From: Apis mellifera
Taxonomy: Eukaryota > Arthropoda > Insecta > Hymenoptera > Apidae
Direction: 5' to 3'
Assembly (NCBI RefSeq): GCF_003254395.2
Contig: NC_037651.1
Span: 9,408,501-9,472,500, forward strand
DNA: 64,000 bases
The notes beneath the pieces were generated by a model. It saw only the letters and a list, made by a program, of their open reading frames with translations, searched no databases and was not told the origin of the DNA. A program made the position numbers and the translations under genes. Every line of letters starts with the position of its first letter. The first letter of the stretch is position 1. Shown here one piece after another: positions 1-13,101 of the stretch.

Positions 1-1545
1 TTCGACCCGATCGACAAACTGTACTGTTCAGCGCAACATTCCCTCGCCAAATGGAAGCATTGGCGAGAAGGATTCTGACCAGACCCGTAGAGGTTCAAGT
101 CGGTGGAAGATCCATCGTTTGTAAAGACGTTGAACAACACGTGGTAGTTCTCGAAGAGGATCAAAAGTTTTACAAATTACTTGAAATTCTTGGCCATTAT
201 CAAGACAAAGGTTCCGCGATAATATTTGTGGATAAACAAGAAAATGCGGATACCTTATTGAAAGATCTTATGAAAGCATCTTATTCCTGTATGTCGCTTC
301 ACGGTGGTATCGATCAATGCGATAGGGATTCAACGATATTAGATTTCAAAGCTGGCAGAACGAAGCTGTTAGTGGCCACGTCAGTCGCCGCTAGAGGTTT
401 AGATGTTAAGCATCTGATACTTGTAGTAAATTACGATTGTCCGAATCATTACGAAGATTATGTACACAGATGTGGAAGAACGGGAAGAGCTGGAAACAAA
501 GGGTAAGTTTCTTCTTCTTCCGAGGATATAAACGGAATGTTATATCATCGAAGCGATAAGAAAAAGTTAAAAATTGTTTTTTATTCACAGATACGCATAC
601 ACTTTCATCACGTCTGAGCAAGAACGTTACGCGGGTGATATTTTGCGCGCTCATGAATTGGCAGGTGTCCCCGTTCCGGAACCGTTACGTCAACTTTGGG
701 AAGGGTATAAAGCCCGGCAGGCAGCGGACGGTAAAAAGGTGCACACCGGAGGCGGATTCAGTGGGAAGGGGTTCAAGTTCGATGAATCGGAAGCAGCGTT
801 GGCTAACGAGAAGAAGAAGTTCCAGAAGGCTGCGCTGGGATTACAAGACTCGGACGACGAAGATATAGAGAATGACATCGACCAGCAAATAGAGAGTATG
901 TTGGCACCGAAGAGGACGGTCCGTGAGATTGCCAGGCCTTCCGCCACCAATATCGCGGTGCCTGGTCAACCCGTGCCAAGTGCAACCGATAAGTTGGAAC
1001 TGGCTAGACGATTAGCATCCAAGATCAACATAGCGAAAAATTTGGGGGCCGAGGCGAAGGGTGCTACGCAACAAGCTGCCGAAGCTATACTTAAAGGTGC
1101 TGGTCCGACCAATCTTATTACAGCGAAAACGGTCGCCGAACAATTGGCCGCCAAGTTGAACACGAAATTGAATTACCAACCTCGCGAGGAAGATCTGGTT
1201 GAGAGCGACGTAGAGGCCGGGGAACAAACGTTCCGCAAATACGAGGAAGAATTGGAGATCAACGACTTCCCACAGCAGGCCAGATGGCGCGTCACGAGCA
1301 AGGAAGCTCTTGCACAGATTTCAGAATATTCCGAAGCAGGCCTCACTGTCAGGGGTACTTACATAGCACCCGGCAAAGCGCCGCCCGAAGGCGAGAGGAA
1401 ACTGTATCTCGCTATCGAGTCCACTAGCGAGTTAGCAGTTAGCAAGGCCAAAGCAGAAGTTTCACGACTGATCAAAGAAGAATTAATTAAGTTGCAAGCG
1501 TCTGGCGCGCATACCGCATCGCGTGGTAGATACAAGGTTTTATAA
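1..1545 (+). CDS. DDX46: ATP-dependent RNA helicase DDX46/Prp5, C-terminal part
   Basis: DEAD-box helicase of the U2 snRNP that remodels the branch-site complex during prespliceosome formation in the nucleus. The window opens inside an exon. Frame 3 is open from the first base and shows motif III (SATFPRQ) just upstream of the methionine at 51. The C-terminal RecA lobe follows, with TSVAARGLD (motif V) and HRCGRTGRAG (motif VI). Coding exons are 1-502 and 591-1545; the intron 503-590 has gtaagt and ttcacag ends, and the junction restores a Gly codon (GG|A). The second exon carries the Prp5-type tail: GVPVPEPLRQLWEGYKA, a GGGFSGKGFKF segment, an acidic DSDDEDIEND stretch, then a KH-like end finishing in RYKVL. 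About 485 residues are visible of a family of roughly 1000, so the N-terminal RS-like region and the ATP-binding lobe lie outside the window. Identification is secure. Confidence 0.95.
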
Positions 1546-1875
1546 AAAAAAGGAAAAAGAAAGAAAGAAAGAAGAAAAAATGAAGTGTTTTTCGTTGTAC
1601 ATGCAATTTTACGCACTATAATAGTATATTATTTTCATTGAATATAACGAGTACGAGTAAAATATTAGAAATTTATTAAACTTACAAATGTTTATATAAA
1701 AACACTTTGTATTTAACAATACAATAACGTGCGAAATTTGCTTAACAATTATGGGAGTATCGATCCAGCTATCAAAGTATCCGCAAGCGATCCAAATTTA
1801 TCGACTTACTACAATTAAGAGATTCTGACTATCAAACGCACGATATTGACACGAAATTTGGAACGCTTGACGCGA

Positions 1876-1876
1876 G

Positions 1877-1910
<34 letters not shown>

Positions 1911-1917
1911 ATATATA
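1876..1917. repeat. AT dinucleotide repeat
   Basis: Nearly pure (AT)n with one TT interruption, self-complementary. It lies in the DDX46/RECK 3' spacer. Confidence 0.9.
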
Positions 1918-2032
1918 TTTTTTTTTTAATAGATTATTGTATCTGCAGAGAATATATATATATATGTATAATGTAACAATCATGAGACACTTTGTTTGGT
2001 AACTTAAGTTAGGACTTTTTTTTTTTTTTAAC

Positions 2033-2038
2033 TTTATT
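2033..2038 (-). terminator. Candidate RECK polyadenylation signal (AATAAA on minus)
   Basis: The + strand reads TTTATT, so the minus strand reads AATAAA about 390 bases 3' of the RECK stop. The + strand flank is a long T run, so genomic A-richness could also produce the motif by chance. Confidence 0.4.
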
Positions 2039-2426
2039 TACAGCTTACAACGAGCAACATCAATCACCCTTCAACTACCTAATGTTTTCGCGATTCGGGC
2101 AATTCAATGCGCCTTTGTACACGTTCCACGTACTCCCCTTTTCTTTGGCAATATTATTAAAGAGACGAAGATACACTCTACAACTTTTATATTACGTTAG
2201 GCACTAGAAGAATCACAGTCATGAAACTATGACGATACCGCGCGAGCGGTAAGGTCATTAGGTGTATAAAAAAAAAAAAAAAAAAAAAAAGAAAGAAATG
2301 CTTCAACACACTTCGAGAAACGAGAAGGAATCGAATCAAGATTATCACTGATCGCGGTAATCGAATCATTTTATATCGGTGATATCCTCGTCATTCCTGT
2401 CTCGAGATCTCTTGACTACTCGATCG

Positions 2427-5400
2427 CTAAAAAATTACGTAAAGAAAAATTGCGAGAAAAATTTGCATTGTAACATATCCTCCAATGGTAATGGCACTTG
2501 ATATGTAACTGTGAGCAATTTCCGCCCTGATGAGCGCGCTTAAGGGTACTTCCACCGTGATTTTAGGGCTTCTCTCTAAAATTCTAGTAACTAGTTTCTC
2601 AGTCTCGGTCACACATGCCCTCAACTGCAGCGTCGAAGGCCTCCTCGACGTAGGTTGTACAACGATGAATATGTCGCGATCCGGCGTCATCATGCCGCGA
2701 AGGACGCATTGCGCCACTTGAATCTGTCGCGCCAAGGCTGACAACAGGGCCTCCAGAGTCACCGTGTCTTTATCGACGTCCTCCTTCATAACGTAGTATA
2801 TCCTGTCCAACTTCAAAGAACAAATCGGACGATAATTTCACCCCCTTTTTCTTTTCTTTTACGCAAAAACATAGAAGAGAAGAGAATACAACGTACCTGT
2901 TTCTTGGAGTAGAACAGCTTGGCCGCCCCACCGCAGACTGGACAGCAAGCGCCGGGCGGCGTCACACCGACGCAATACGGCTCGATCAATCGGGGACACT
3001 GCACCAAGTCGCCGCAGCGGGGCTTGGCTTGATCGCCGATCAGCCCGACAGCGGCGCAAGGGCCGAAGTAATCCACCACGGTCCTCTCGGCCCAGGCGGC
3101 GCACTCGTTGGCGTAAACCTCCCCGTTGGCGCCGCAAACGGGGCCGCGCAACGTGCACCCCTCGAGGCAGTGGCCCCTGTACCCTAGGGCGGCGCCGGCC
3201 CGTATCATGGCGCACACCGACCGGTGTTGACGGTTCTCCTTGTCGCACACCGGGCCGCCGGCCTCGTCCCGGGGATCGCAGTCGAGGGGCACGCACTCGT
3301 ACTGGCGGCAAGGTTTGTGAAGCTCGGACAAGCACACCCTTCCCCTCGCCACGCATCTCTCCGTGGTGTCGCAGGGGTTGGAGGCGCACGGATCTCGGGA
3401 CGAGCAACTGCCGAATTCCACGTCGTTGACGGACATTCTCGCGCAAGTCGCGAGGCAGCCGGACGCGAAGGTGAAGCCCAATTTGCCGCACACGGGGACG
3501 TAATGAGGGGGGCAGTCGCACGGCAACGAGGGGATCTCCCCGCAATTCTTCTTCGAGCACGTGTACTCCCCCTCGAAGCAGTGGCAGGGATTGCACTCGA
3601 CGTAGAAGTTGGCTTTGTGGGCGATTATCTGATTGTGTATCGAGCATGGATTGAACTTGACGTAATTCAGCATCTTGCACTTGTCCAAACCGTACGGCGT
3701 GCACTGGCAGATTTGATGGGACGCCTGGTTGAAACTGGGAATTTGCGCCCACGATCCCACGGGCACCAATTGTTTGGACATTTTTCCAAGGAAGCAGGCT
3801 GGCACGCAACGATACGCCTGGCGGCCGTGATGGAGCAGCTGACAGATCTCTCCCTGGGCGCAGGGATTAATTTTGCAGGGGGTCGTGATATCCTCCTCGA
3901 GGCGGACCACGGACTCGTTGTCCTGCGGGTCCTCGAGAAACGGCTTCAAGGAAACGCAAGGGGCGTCGGACTTGGCGGGCGAGAGCTTGGCGCACAGCGT
4001 GGCCGCCGTGTGGGGGCCGGTGATGGCGGACCAGTCCACGCAGCTAGCCATCAATTCCAGGCAATCCTCCCGGCACAGCCTCGTCTCGTGGCTCTTGGTT
4101 TCGCACGGTCTCAGCTGCAGCAGACAGGCGGCCGCGCGCAGAGTTTCCGGCGGGCAAGTAGCGGCCACTCGAATGGGCAGGCTCAATCCTCGGATGATTC
4201 CGCCTCTGGACCAGTGGTGGGCCTCGAATTTGGCCGCTTCGTCGGTCGTCGCCGAGCAACTCCTGAGGAAGAAAGAAAGAAAGAAGAAAGGAAAAGAAGA
4301 AGAAGTAGAAGCAGAGTTGGCCGAAAGGCAAGAAAAGAGAGACGTTTCACCTGAACAGCGTCGTCGACCTGTCGTTGAATCTCGTGCAATAGGACAATCC
4401 CGCGCAGCCCATCTCGCAAGGATCGTCCGTATCCTCGAGGCACCGCCTCAGCTCCCCTTCCTGGCTCGAGGACAGGCACTCGGCGTCGAGAGGATGCCAG
4501 GAGGATTCCCAGTCTGCTTTGAACGCCCTCCAACACAGATCCTGGCACTTTGGCTTGATTGCTTTGGTACAGCATGACAATTTGCCCGCGTCTAGAGGTA
4601 GGCGGACAGGCTTCGGCGAGCCGGACTTCATTAGGCAGCTCCAAAACGGCGATTGGGGGGAAATTGGCGGTCCGCATTTCTCCGTCAACGCGTTCAAGAT
4701 CTCTCGATCGGTCGTTGCCGTGTACAGGATCTTTTTACACGTCTCCATGCACGTTAAACTGTCTGCCTTGTTGCAGCAATGCAAATCTGTTCGATCGAAG
4801 AAAGGATATCCTTTAGAGTTAGAGAGAGAGAAAGGAGAAGAATTGGAAGTTATGTAAAAAGAGAAAGAAAGAAAAGGGACGCACGTTGTTTTGGATTTTC
4901 GGCGTGTTTCACTTCGGTCACGCTTTTCAAACACTTTGGCATTTGGTGGAAGCATCCGTTCCGACTCGAGATTTTTTCGCGCTTGTAAAACAGATTTTGG
5001 CACACGGCTCTACACGTGTCGTTGGACACTTTGCCGCAACAATGTTCAGCTTCCTCCCGCCTCTCCAGGCAGGAGAAGAACTCGGGCTCGTCGCTCGGCC
5101 GGCAAGATTCGTTCAGATTCCTCCTCGATCCTGACAGAGCGCACGTGGACCGACATATCGGATTCTGAACGAGGTAACAGCATCGCCTCCCTGTCCAATT
5201 CTCGTGCCTTTTCACCTCTGTCGAAGATTTCGTATTTTTAGGAGAAGTTAATGATTAATAATTTTTTTTTCTTCGAAAGGAGTCGAGCCGAAAAGCAAGT
5301 CGTCGAAAAACTCTCTTACCGTTCAACGTCGAGTTCACGCAACCCCAGAATTCTGTCTGAAAGAAAATAATAAAGAAAAGTTGAAGGAGGCGAGGATCGT

Positions 5401-6295
5401 ACACACACGCACGGAGATGGAGTGAAAACCGAGGCGAGAAAAAGGTATCGCGAGAATCTTTTCTGTAACGCGAATCTCACGTTCCTTTTTTTTTTTTTTT
5501 TTTTTTTTACTTCTTTTTTCTCCCTTCCAAATCGTTCAAAGTTGTCGCATTGTAGCCAGGGATCGGGATTGGTTTCGGGTATATATTCGACACGACGAAT
5601 CTTTGATCGTCAATCGAGCACGGATTAAAAGGATCGATTAAAAGCGGCTTACCAGCTCGAGGGAACATAACTCTAGCAACCGCTGCGTCGCGTTCTCCCT
5701 TGCCTCTGCTTCTGCCCCCAACGCTACCAGTGAGATCTGAAAGCACCGCGACACCATTTTTTTTTCTTTCTTTTCTTTTCTTTTCTTTTCTTTTTTTTCA
5801 TCGATTCGACGTTCATACACAAAAGGAGAGAAAGAGAGAGAGAGAGAGAGAGGGAAAAGGTTCGAAACGGTTGAGAAAAAATAGAAGAAGAAGAAGAAGA
5901 AGAAGAAGAAGGAGGGGGGAAAAAACGGCACAGCTGTGTAGTATCTGCTGATGTTGATGGGAATTTCCACGATTCGAAATGCAAGATACGACGCATTAGA
6001 AGTTATTAAGAATCAAGGACACGAGTACGCTTCACGAGTCGCCACGATTTCCTGTTGTCCGTCTCTGAATGACAATAGACCGCACGGATATCGACTGTTC
6101 TACCATTTAGAGGTTCATTCGAAATGCAATCGACGTACACAACCACGAGGAGGACGTACAAGTCTATCTCGTAGTCTCGTCACGGTTACGAGTTACGACT
6201 ATCCATTGGCGTGCGGTGGGTCCTGTTAGGATACAGCCTGGGTCACAGGTTGTCATTCGTTTTTAACGTTAATTCTCCATCTATCGAGCGTACGT

Positions 6296-6336
<41 letters not shown>

Positions 6337-9300
6337 GTTGACGATTTATTTACGAAAGAAAAGTGACGAAAAAAAAAGAAAGAAAAAGGAAAAAGGAAAA
6401 GAGAAGAAGGGAAAGAGAAGCGCGTGTAAAGTTTTTAAATAGAACTTTTCACAGTTGAACTGTTGCAAATGTTAAGGGCGTAAACGATAGCGAAAGACGA
6501 GGAGACGAAGCACATATTTCTGTCGTGGTATATTCTGGGAGCTATGCACGGCCGAGCCGCGTCGCCATTTCGAAAAGGGGGTGCATTTTTCTCGCGAACT
6601 TTTCGAATGTAAATGTTGTTCCAACCCCGCCAAATCGAAATTCCTATTAACAAATAACACAAATCGAGATCTTCAACCCCTTACATCGTCGATTTTAATC
6701 CAGCCTTTCTTTCTCTTCTCTTCTCTTCTCTTCTTTTCTTTTCTTTTTTCTTTAGAGAAATTTTTAAATATGCTACGCTATACACAGATATAAATAAAAC
6801 AGTGCAAGGCATCTCTCTTGCCTGTCGTGCACACGCAACACAACTTCCGGCCATTTCGACCGGACGCGACCACCGCGGATCTATTAATCACTCGTCGGTT
6901 TCGCGATAATAATAACAACAACAACAACAACAACAACAACAATAATAATAATAATTCAAAGGCGACGAGGAAACCGATATTAAAATATTTATCGCATCTC
7001 GGACCACCCCGCCGATGGAATTTCGCAGAAAGAAAGAAAGAGAGAAAAGAAAGAATCTTCCTAGACGCGATTCTCCCTCCCTCAACAAATTGCACGGAAA
7101 CACGATATCATTGATACCGGTGTGGCTGGTCCACGGGGCGCGTCAATTCGTAATATTTGCGTATGAATGAGCCGAGCGGGACCCCCGAGGGGGTCGTGCG
7201 TAAATCTCTCAGCGGGCCCTAGTGTCTCCGATATTATCTCGAGAGGAGGAGGGGGAGAGGGAGAGGCCCGAGCCAACTTTTTAAAGAAGCTGCACGAACC
7301 CGCGCGCTTCCTCTTTTTCTCCTTTCACCTTTCCACCCGCAGCCGCCTCCATCCTTCTCGCGCCGGTCCCCCCTTTTTATTTCCCCAGACCACCTCCTAA
7401 TATATCCGTGGACACGGCGTATTTCGTATACGTTTTATCGTGGCGCGGGGGCCGATATTTATCAACCAGCGATGCGGCGATATCGCGTCCGAAATTATAT
7501 TCCTTGAAAATTGCCTTTTTCGCATTCCCACGGGGATCTTTAACGCGGGTATAATTTAATAGAGAAAGAGAATAAGTCGTGGGGCTAGTTTGGCAACGTG
7601 CATGCTTTACCACGTGTCGTTTGCGAGAAATGCTAAAGAATAAAAGTGGAAACGTGTATATATACATACTTTGGAGCAGTCGTTGCGACAAGATCCGGCG
7701 GCCAAGGAACAGCAGGACATCTCTGGAACAAATAAAGAATAGATGCGAGTCAGATTCTTTTTCTTCCATCCATGCGAAAACGTATATTCTTTCCTCGAGA
7801 TTTTTCCCGAGACACGAACCAGACGCGTGTCCTGCGTTTCGTCAACGAGGGAAGGGATCCGCCTTTTGCGGTGAGCGGACGAGGAGGTACTCGTCAAAAT
7901 TTCGAAGGGCTCTTCGAACCCCCCCTCCCTCTCTCTCTCCACGAAGAAAAATTGTGGAAAATTCCCTCCTCATCCTCCATTAATCCTTCTATCTTCTATT
8001 ATTTCCTATATATAGTTTGGATTATTACTTTTATTAAACGATCTCGCGTCCCCCACATTCCCCGCCCCGATCTTTTACGACTTTACGGGCGTAATATGCG
8101 GGTCCAGTCGAACTGGCTTTTTGAACGTTCGGGGGGGGGGGGGATCGAAATCGTGAGTACACGAGGCGAGCGCGCAATAAACGATGAACGCGAGACACAC
8201 ACGCGCACGCATACGCGCGCACGCACAGCGAGGGAGGGCAGAGACAGAAGAAGAGGGTTCGAAGCGTGTTACAATTAAGTTAATAGATAGCAGTCGGGCA
8301 CACAAATTGCGGCTGTGGATGTGTTTCTCTCTCTCTCTCTCTCTGCGTGACTCGTACGATATATATATATTTCCATTCGTCGGACGATTCGTTTTTTTTC
8401 GTTCGATTCGTCGTTGCAATTTCTTTTTCCCTTTCTTCTTCTTTCACGCATCTCCTTCTCCCCTCTTTCCTCTCCTCCTCGATAATTTCGATAATTTTAA
8501 GACACGGCTCGGTCTTGAGAATAGTTTGTACAGGTGACGTGAAAGAAAAAAGGCAAGGATTTCCTGTTTTCGAAGAAATACCAGCTGCTGGCCTGGACGA
8601 ATATCGATTTCGAGGGGGGGAAGAGGAGGGGGGACACGGAAGTTGTTCTATCCTCCTGGCAAATCTGATTCCTGATCTAAAAATAATCGGTGGATCGTTA
8701 AACCTTATTTTAGAAGGTTGGAGGAAAGGTAGGAAAATGGCCTTTGATGTTGGGTAGATGGGAGGAGTACGGGTACGAGTTGTGAAATTCGCCGTGGCAG
8801 CAAGTGCGTCGCCTGAAATCGTAACGGGTTTTGTGGCTTCTCTCTCGTGGACGACACAAAAATAGCCGACACCGTCCGTCGCGCTCATTCGACTTCTGCC
8901 CTCATCTAAGTCGTGAAAGTCCCCTTAATTTTATCCACTCGAATGAAACGACCAAGACCTCTGTCTCTTTGAGCGCGGCTGTTAAATGCGGCTCGAGACT
9001 TTTCAGGTAAATTTAGTCCCGACGATTCGCTTCCACCGCCCTCCTTTTTCAAACTTTCCTCGTTCGATGTCCACGCATTTTCGCCCGATTAAACGATTTC
9101 TTGCTTCTCCTTCTTTTCCCTTTCTTTACGAATCGTTTTTCCCTTTTTTTTTTTTCTTCTTCTATTTTTATAGATGAAAAAGTTCGTCGCCTCGAAGATG
9201 TCCACGCGTTAATTTCGCGGAGTAAGAGCGGTGTATGTGTGTGCGTATGTATTGCTGTGCGTGTGTGGGTATTGCATATATGCAAAAGGGCCATTCCCAC

Positions 9301-12300
9301 TCTCACAGCTGCGACTTCCATCGCCATATCGTGCGCGAATGGTGACATCCACGTCGTAAAACTCGCACGATTCTCCCACGCTTAACGATGACAATTCCTC
9401 CCCCCTCCTCTCCCCAGCTGGGAAGATAAATCGAGACAAGTCGAAACTTCCATGAATTAACTAAAAAAAGATTCGTTTCATCTTACGATTTCATTTCGAA
9501 TCTCTTCGCGATTCGGGAAATGCTTTTGTTTATGTAAATTTAATTAGATCGAACTCTCGTTCAACCCGATTAATCATTCGCTCGATTTTTTTCAATTTCC
9601 AGCGTTACGTCACACCTCGCGTCCCGATCCCTTTCGTCACACCACGTTGAATAGCGCTCGATCCAAGAATTCTTCCTGTTGTGCCGTTGGCAAAAAAGAA
9701 AAAGAAAGAAAGAAAAAAAAAAGGAAACATTTTTTTGTTCGGGTTAATAATAACTTGGATATAATTACGCCGTACTCGAGGCGAAAGAAAAAGAAGAATG
9801 GAAAAAGAGATGGAAGGAAACTGCGAAAAAAGAATAACCGCATTAATTAGTACAATCGTACACAAACTTGCACGAAGCAAGTGCTGCCGAGCCGTTGGAA
9901 ACCCACTTATATCTGCCATTCAAGAAAGAAATAAAAGAGAGAAAGAGAGAGAGAGAGGAATCGATCGAGTAGTGAAAGATGGGCGAAAAAAAATGACGGA
10001 GGGTGGGAGTAGAGGAGGGGAAGGGATAAAAAGGAGAAAATCAAGATACGTGTCGTCTCGATACGTTTTTATCCGTCGTGTGAAGCTGTCACGAGGGTTT
10101 TATGTGTTTATTTATCTCTCTCTCTCTCTCTCTCTCTCCACTCTCCTCACGACTCGCCACGAACATGTATCGGGCAGGCAGTGTGTATGCCTTTGCACGC
10201 GGCTTGTGGACCGTGTCAGGGCCTTGCCGATTGGAAGTCGCGTTCTCCTTTAACCCCTTCGTTTTGGCGTCTCGTTCCTTTCTTCGGCAACGCGTTTCGC
10301 GACGACCGGTCTAAAGAAATCGTTCCTTTTACCGAATCTCTTCGGTAGTAACCAGAGGGACTTTAAACCAACAGCGATCTAATTTCCTCTTTTTTTTTTT
10401 TTTTTTTTTTTTACTACAGGAAATTTAAACGTCATAAGAAATTATGGAATCGAGATTCTTTCTCGATGTTGTTAAGTAACAAAGTAGTAGTTGATAACGC
10501 GATCAGAGAGATCGGAGAGTCTCGCTTTACGAGGAAAACGTGACGAAGTGGTTCGACTGAAATCCACTCGATTGCTCGTAAAAGGACAGAACGTTAAAGT
10601 TTCCAGGAACGTTAATTGCAGATCATGCTGAATACATATATGTATATATACATACATATATATACCATCATCAAATCTAACTAACCACGCGTCCCAAATA
10701 CTTTTTCTGATCCTCGTTATTCGGTTACTCGTTCGGATGGAACGTTCGGAGATTTGAAGAACGAATTGGACGAATCGTACAAAGGGACGAACGTTCGTCG
10801 CTGGCCGATAGTCCATAAGGAGGGTTAACTCGGGAAGAAGACCTCTCGGTCGATTAATAAACCCAGGCCATCCGAGACGAACGATCAACAAGGATGATCG
10901 CCATTTTAATTAACCGAAGAGACCAATCCCTCGATCGATATACACGATTCAAACGTGTTGGTAAAATAAATCGCAACTTGCGCAACGTCGCGTTCCAATT
11001 TCCAAGTTGAAAGACAGGCTAAATTGCACGCTCGGCATAGAAAGGATTTACGTACAGGGCGTGCGTTTAAAATTACTATGATCCGGCGTATTAACATGGT
11101 TTAAAAAGCCGGTGGCCGCGTAACGATGTGCCCTCCCCACCTCCCCCCTCCCTTCGTCCCAACGTCTCTCTCGCCAAGTCGTCGATATATAATATTTCAC
11201 GGACCTTCCTCCTTCACGGCGCATCCATAAAGCATAAAATTATACGCTTCGATCGGACGACACGTTAACCCGACTGTTTTCATCGCGACCAACACGAGCA
11301 ACAGGTATGCGCGAATCTCGCAATTCTCGAGCTCGACTCGATGGACGAAACTCTTCGACTCTTCTCGCGCCATCTACCTCGTACGCGCACTTATCGTTTC
11401 TATCGCATCTCGTGTACGATCTTTTCGATTCAAATCTTTACGCAAATCTTTATCCCCTCGTCACGTGAACGCGTGAAAACAACGGAGTTTTCGATAAAAC
11501 CGATAGAGCCAGAGAGAGATGCACGTTGTCGCCGCGCATTAGCATTGTATATGGCACGAAATATATAGAAGCTTGTTTTACGAGCGATACGCTACCACCT
11601 TCGTTCCTCTGCTGTTCACTGATAGACGCGCACCGTGAAAAAGGAATTCGAGCTTCGCCTCGAGAGAGGGGGAGGGAGAGGGGGGAGACGAGGAAATGTG
11701 TTATATACGTGTATATACTCGACGTTGGTACCGTCGTCGCTGCGAATAAAAGTCGCGCCAATCGGAAGAGAGAAGACGGAAGTGAGACGAAAAGTGTACG
11801 CGCGCGTGAAAGGGAAAGAGAAAGAGAGAGAGAGGGACGCGTCTCCGAAGGAAATCTCGTTATCGAATTGGCAAATTCTTTATATTGTGTATAAAGAGTG
11901 TTACGCGTGAATACACGGTTGCCAATCCCGGTTCCTCGCTTATATATATATATAGATATATGTGCGTGTAACTTTTTTTCATCTTTTTGTGCAAGATCAG
12001 TGGACGCGTTTCGAACCGTGTTGAAGAGAGGCAGAGGCGAAGGACCGTTAGCGACACCTCGTTCGCACGCACGTGCACCGAGTAAATTTCGAGAGGAGAG
12101 AGGGAGGGAGAGGGAGAGGAAGAGAGGGAGAGATTAAAGATCAGAGGACCGAATGTCGAAATACGGAACGAACGAATATTTTGTTATTATTGTTGTTATT
12201 ATTTAATTCCTCGTTAATCCTTCGTTGCAAGTCAAGAGATATTAATTCGACCAATTTATTCGACAAAGTTTCGATTCAGGAGAAACGAGGACGGAAGATG

Positions 12301-13101
12301 ACTCGCGGGGACTTTTTTTTTCCTCGTCCCATTGAGAAGATCCCGTGAGAAGCGAAGTATTCTATCGACGCTCGAGCGCACTTGGGCGCGGAAACTCGAT
12401 AAAGAAAAACCCCGTCTCGGCTCTTGGAGCGTGTTGACGATAAGAGTGGAGGAAGAAGGGAAAGCATTAAGAGATCACCGCGCGAATCGAACGGCGGAAG
12501 AGGCCGCTCGAAAAGAAACTAAATCGCTTGACAAAAGCGAGGAGAATTAATAGAAGGGAAGGAAAGAAGAAGACAGAGAGAGAGAAAGAGAGCACAAGGA
12601 AGGAACGCACATGTGGCCAGAAGTTGTCGTCGATATCTTCTCTCTGGCGCGATGACACAAAAAGCCTCGCGAAGATTACGGGTCTTGGAAAAGTAAATAT
12701 ACTTGGTAAAATTGTTCGTCGATCTCGTATCATTTCAACGACGAAATAACGAACCGGTCGTTGCTATTCGAAAAGAAAAAAAAAAATAACGACGATTTAT
12801 CTATAACCCCGCCGCAAAGTCGAGGTGAGCTATCGACCTCTAAAAAAACCTTCTTTTTCTCCTCCTCCTCCTTCCTTTGATCTTTTTCGCGTTTCTTGAT
12901 CGCGCGACAGTCGTAAAATTGGCGGAGTGACATAAAGCGACAAATAAATGAATTACCTTGCGCAGCTTCGAGGAAAGGATTGGCGACAGCGATGACCGCC
13001 AACATCGTGAACGAAACGATCGCGAGCATTGCCGAGCGGGGCAGATATTTCCCGGTTAATCGGTGCCCAATCTCCATGACGATCACTGGCGGCCGCCCCA
13101 T
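2427..13101 (-). CDS. RECK: RECK, GPI-anchored cysteine-rich protein with Kazal motifs
   Basis: Membrane-anchored glycoprotein known in other animals to inhibit matrix metalloproteases and act as a Wnt7 co-receptor. Coding exons on the minus strand are 13101-12957, 7722-7670, 5736-5653, 5356-5320 (37 bp micro-exon), 5217-4885, 4810-4351, 4262-2897 and 2810-2427. All junctions keep phase and total 2862 nt, 953 aa, against about 971 in human. Exon 1 encodes a hydrophobic signal segment (SAMLAIVSFTMLAVIAVA). Exons 2-6 carry the N-terminal cysteine-knot repeats (SCCSLAAGSCRNDC, RRCCYLVQNPICRSTC, EHCCGKVSNDTCRAVC, LHCCNKADSLTCMETC, LSCCTKAIKPKCQDLC). Exon 7 holds the cysteine-rich middle and the Kazal-like modules (VPVCGKLGFTFASGC, GPVCGANGEVYANEC). 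The last exon ends in a hydrophobic tail (TMQIFLAIFLYVIF) expected to be replaced by a GPI anchor. The methionine at 13077 is an alternative in-frame start. The 4810 acceptor was chosen because it restores the YP..TD-L-CC spacing of the family. Confidence 0.93.
6299..6331. repeat. CT dinucleotide microsatellite
   Basis: Pure (TC)n of about 32 bp inside a RECK intron. Confidence 0.9.
6907..6953. repeat. AAC/AAT trinucleotide repeat
   Basis: A run of AAC units changes to AAT units inside a RECK intron. It produces a spurious poly-Asn frame on + and a poly-Leu frame on -. Confidence 0.9.
7723..12956 (-). other. RECK intron 1 (5.2 kb)
   Basis: Large first coding intron separating the signal-peptide exon from the first knot exon. 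It holds a 13-base G run at 8131, CT/GA tracts (about 8330, 10115, 11830, 12100), a T tract near 10390 and CpG-rich patches. All frames here are short and low-complexity. First introns of this size often carry enhancers, but no specific site could be named. Confidence 0.6.
8131..8143. repeat. 13-base G homopolymer
   Basis: Uninterrupted run of 13 G on the + strand, unusual against the many A/T runs of the window. Confidence 0.9.

Larger units (their letters stand above)
1546..2426. other. Convergent intergenic region between DDX46 and RECK
   Basis: This is the tail-to-tail spacer of 881 bp holding both 3' UTRs. It is AT-rich, with a 42 bp AT run and several poly-T/poly-A tracts. No open frame here looks coding. 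The boundary between the two transcripts cannot be placed from sequence alone. Confidence 0.7.
5737..7669 (-). other. RECK intron 2
   Basis: Intron between the exon encoding the first CC motif and the 84 bp exon. It contains polypyrimidine tracts, a CT repeat near 6300, an AAC/AAT repeat near 6907 and a CpG-rich patch at about 7100-7370. No convincing coding exon was seen in it on either strand. Confidence 0.6.

Noticed and set aside
3224..4354. 376-codon + strand frame
   Set aside because: It lies antisense to RECK exon 7, whose Cys-rich product is a clear family match. High GC in the exon opens the opposite strand.
4801..4812. Alternative RECK acceptor at TCGAACAG, about 25 bases into the exon starting at 4810
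   Set aside because: It would also keep phase, but it removes the YPFFDRTD residues that align with vertebrate RECK.
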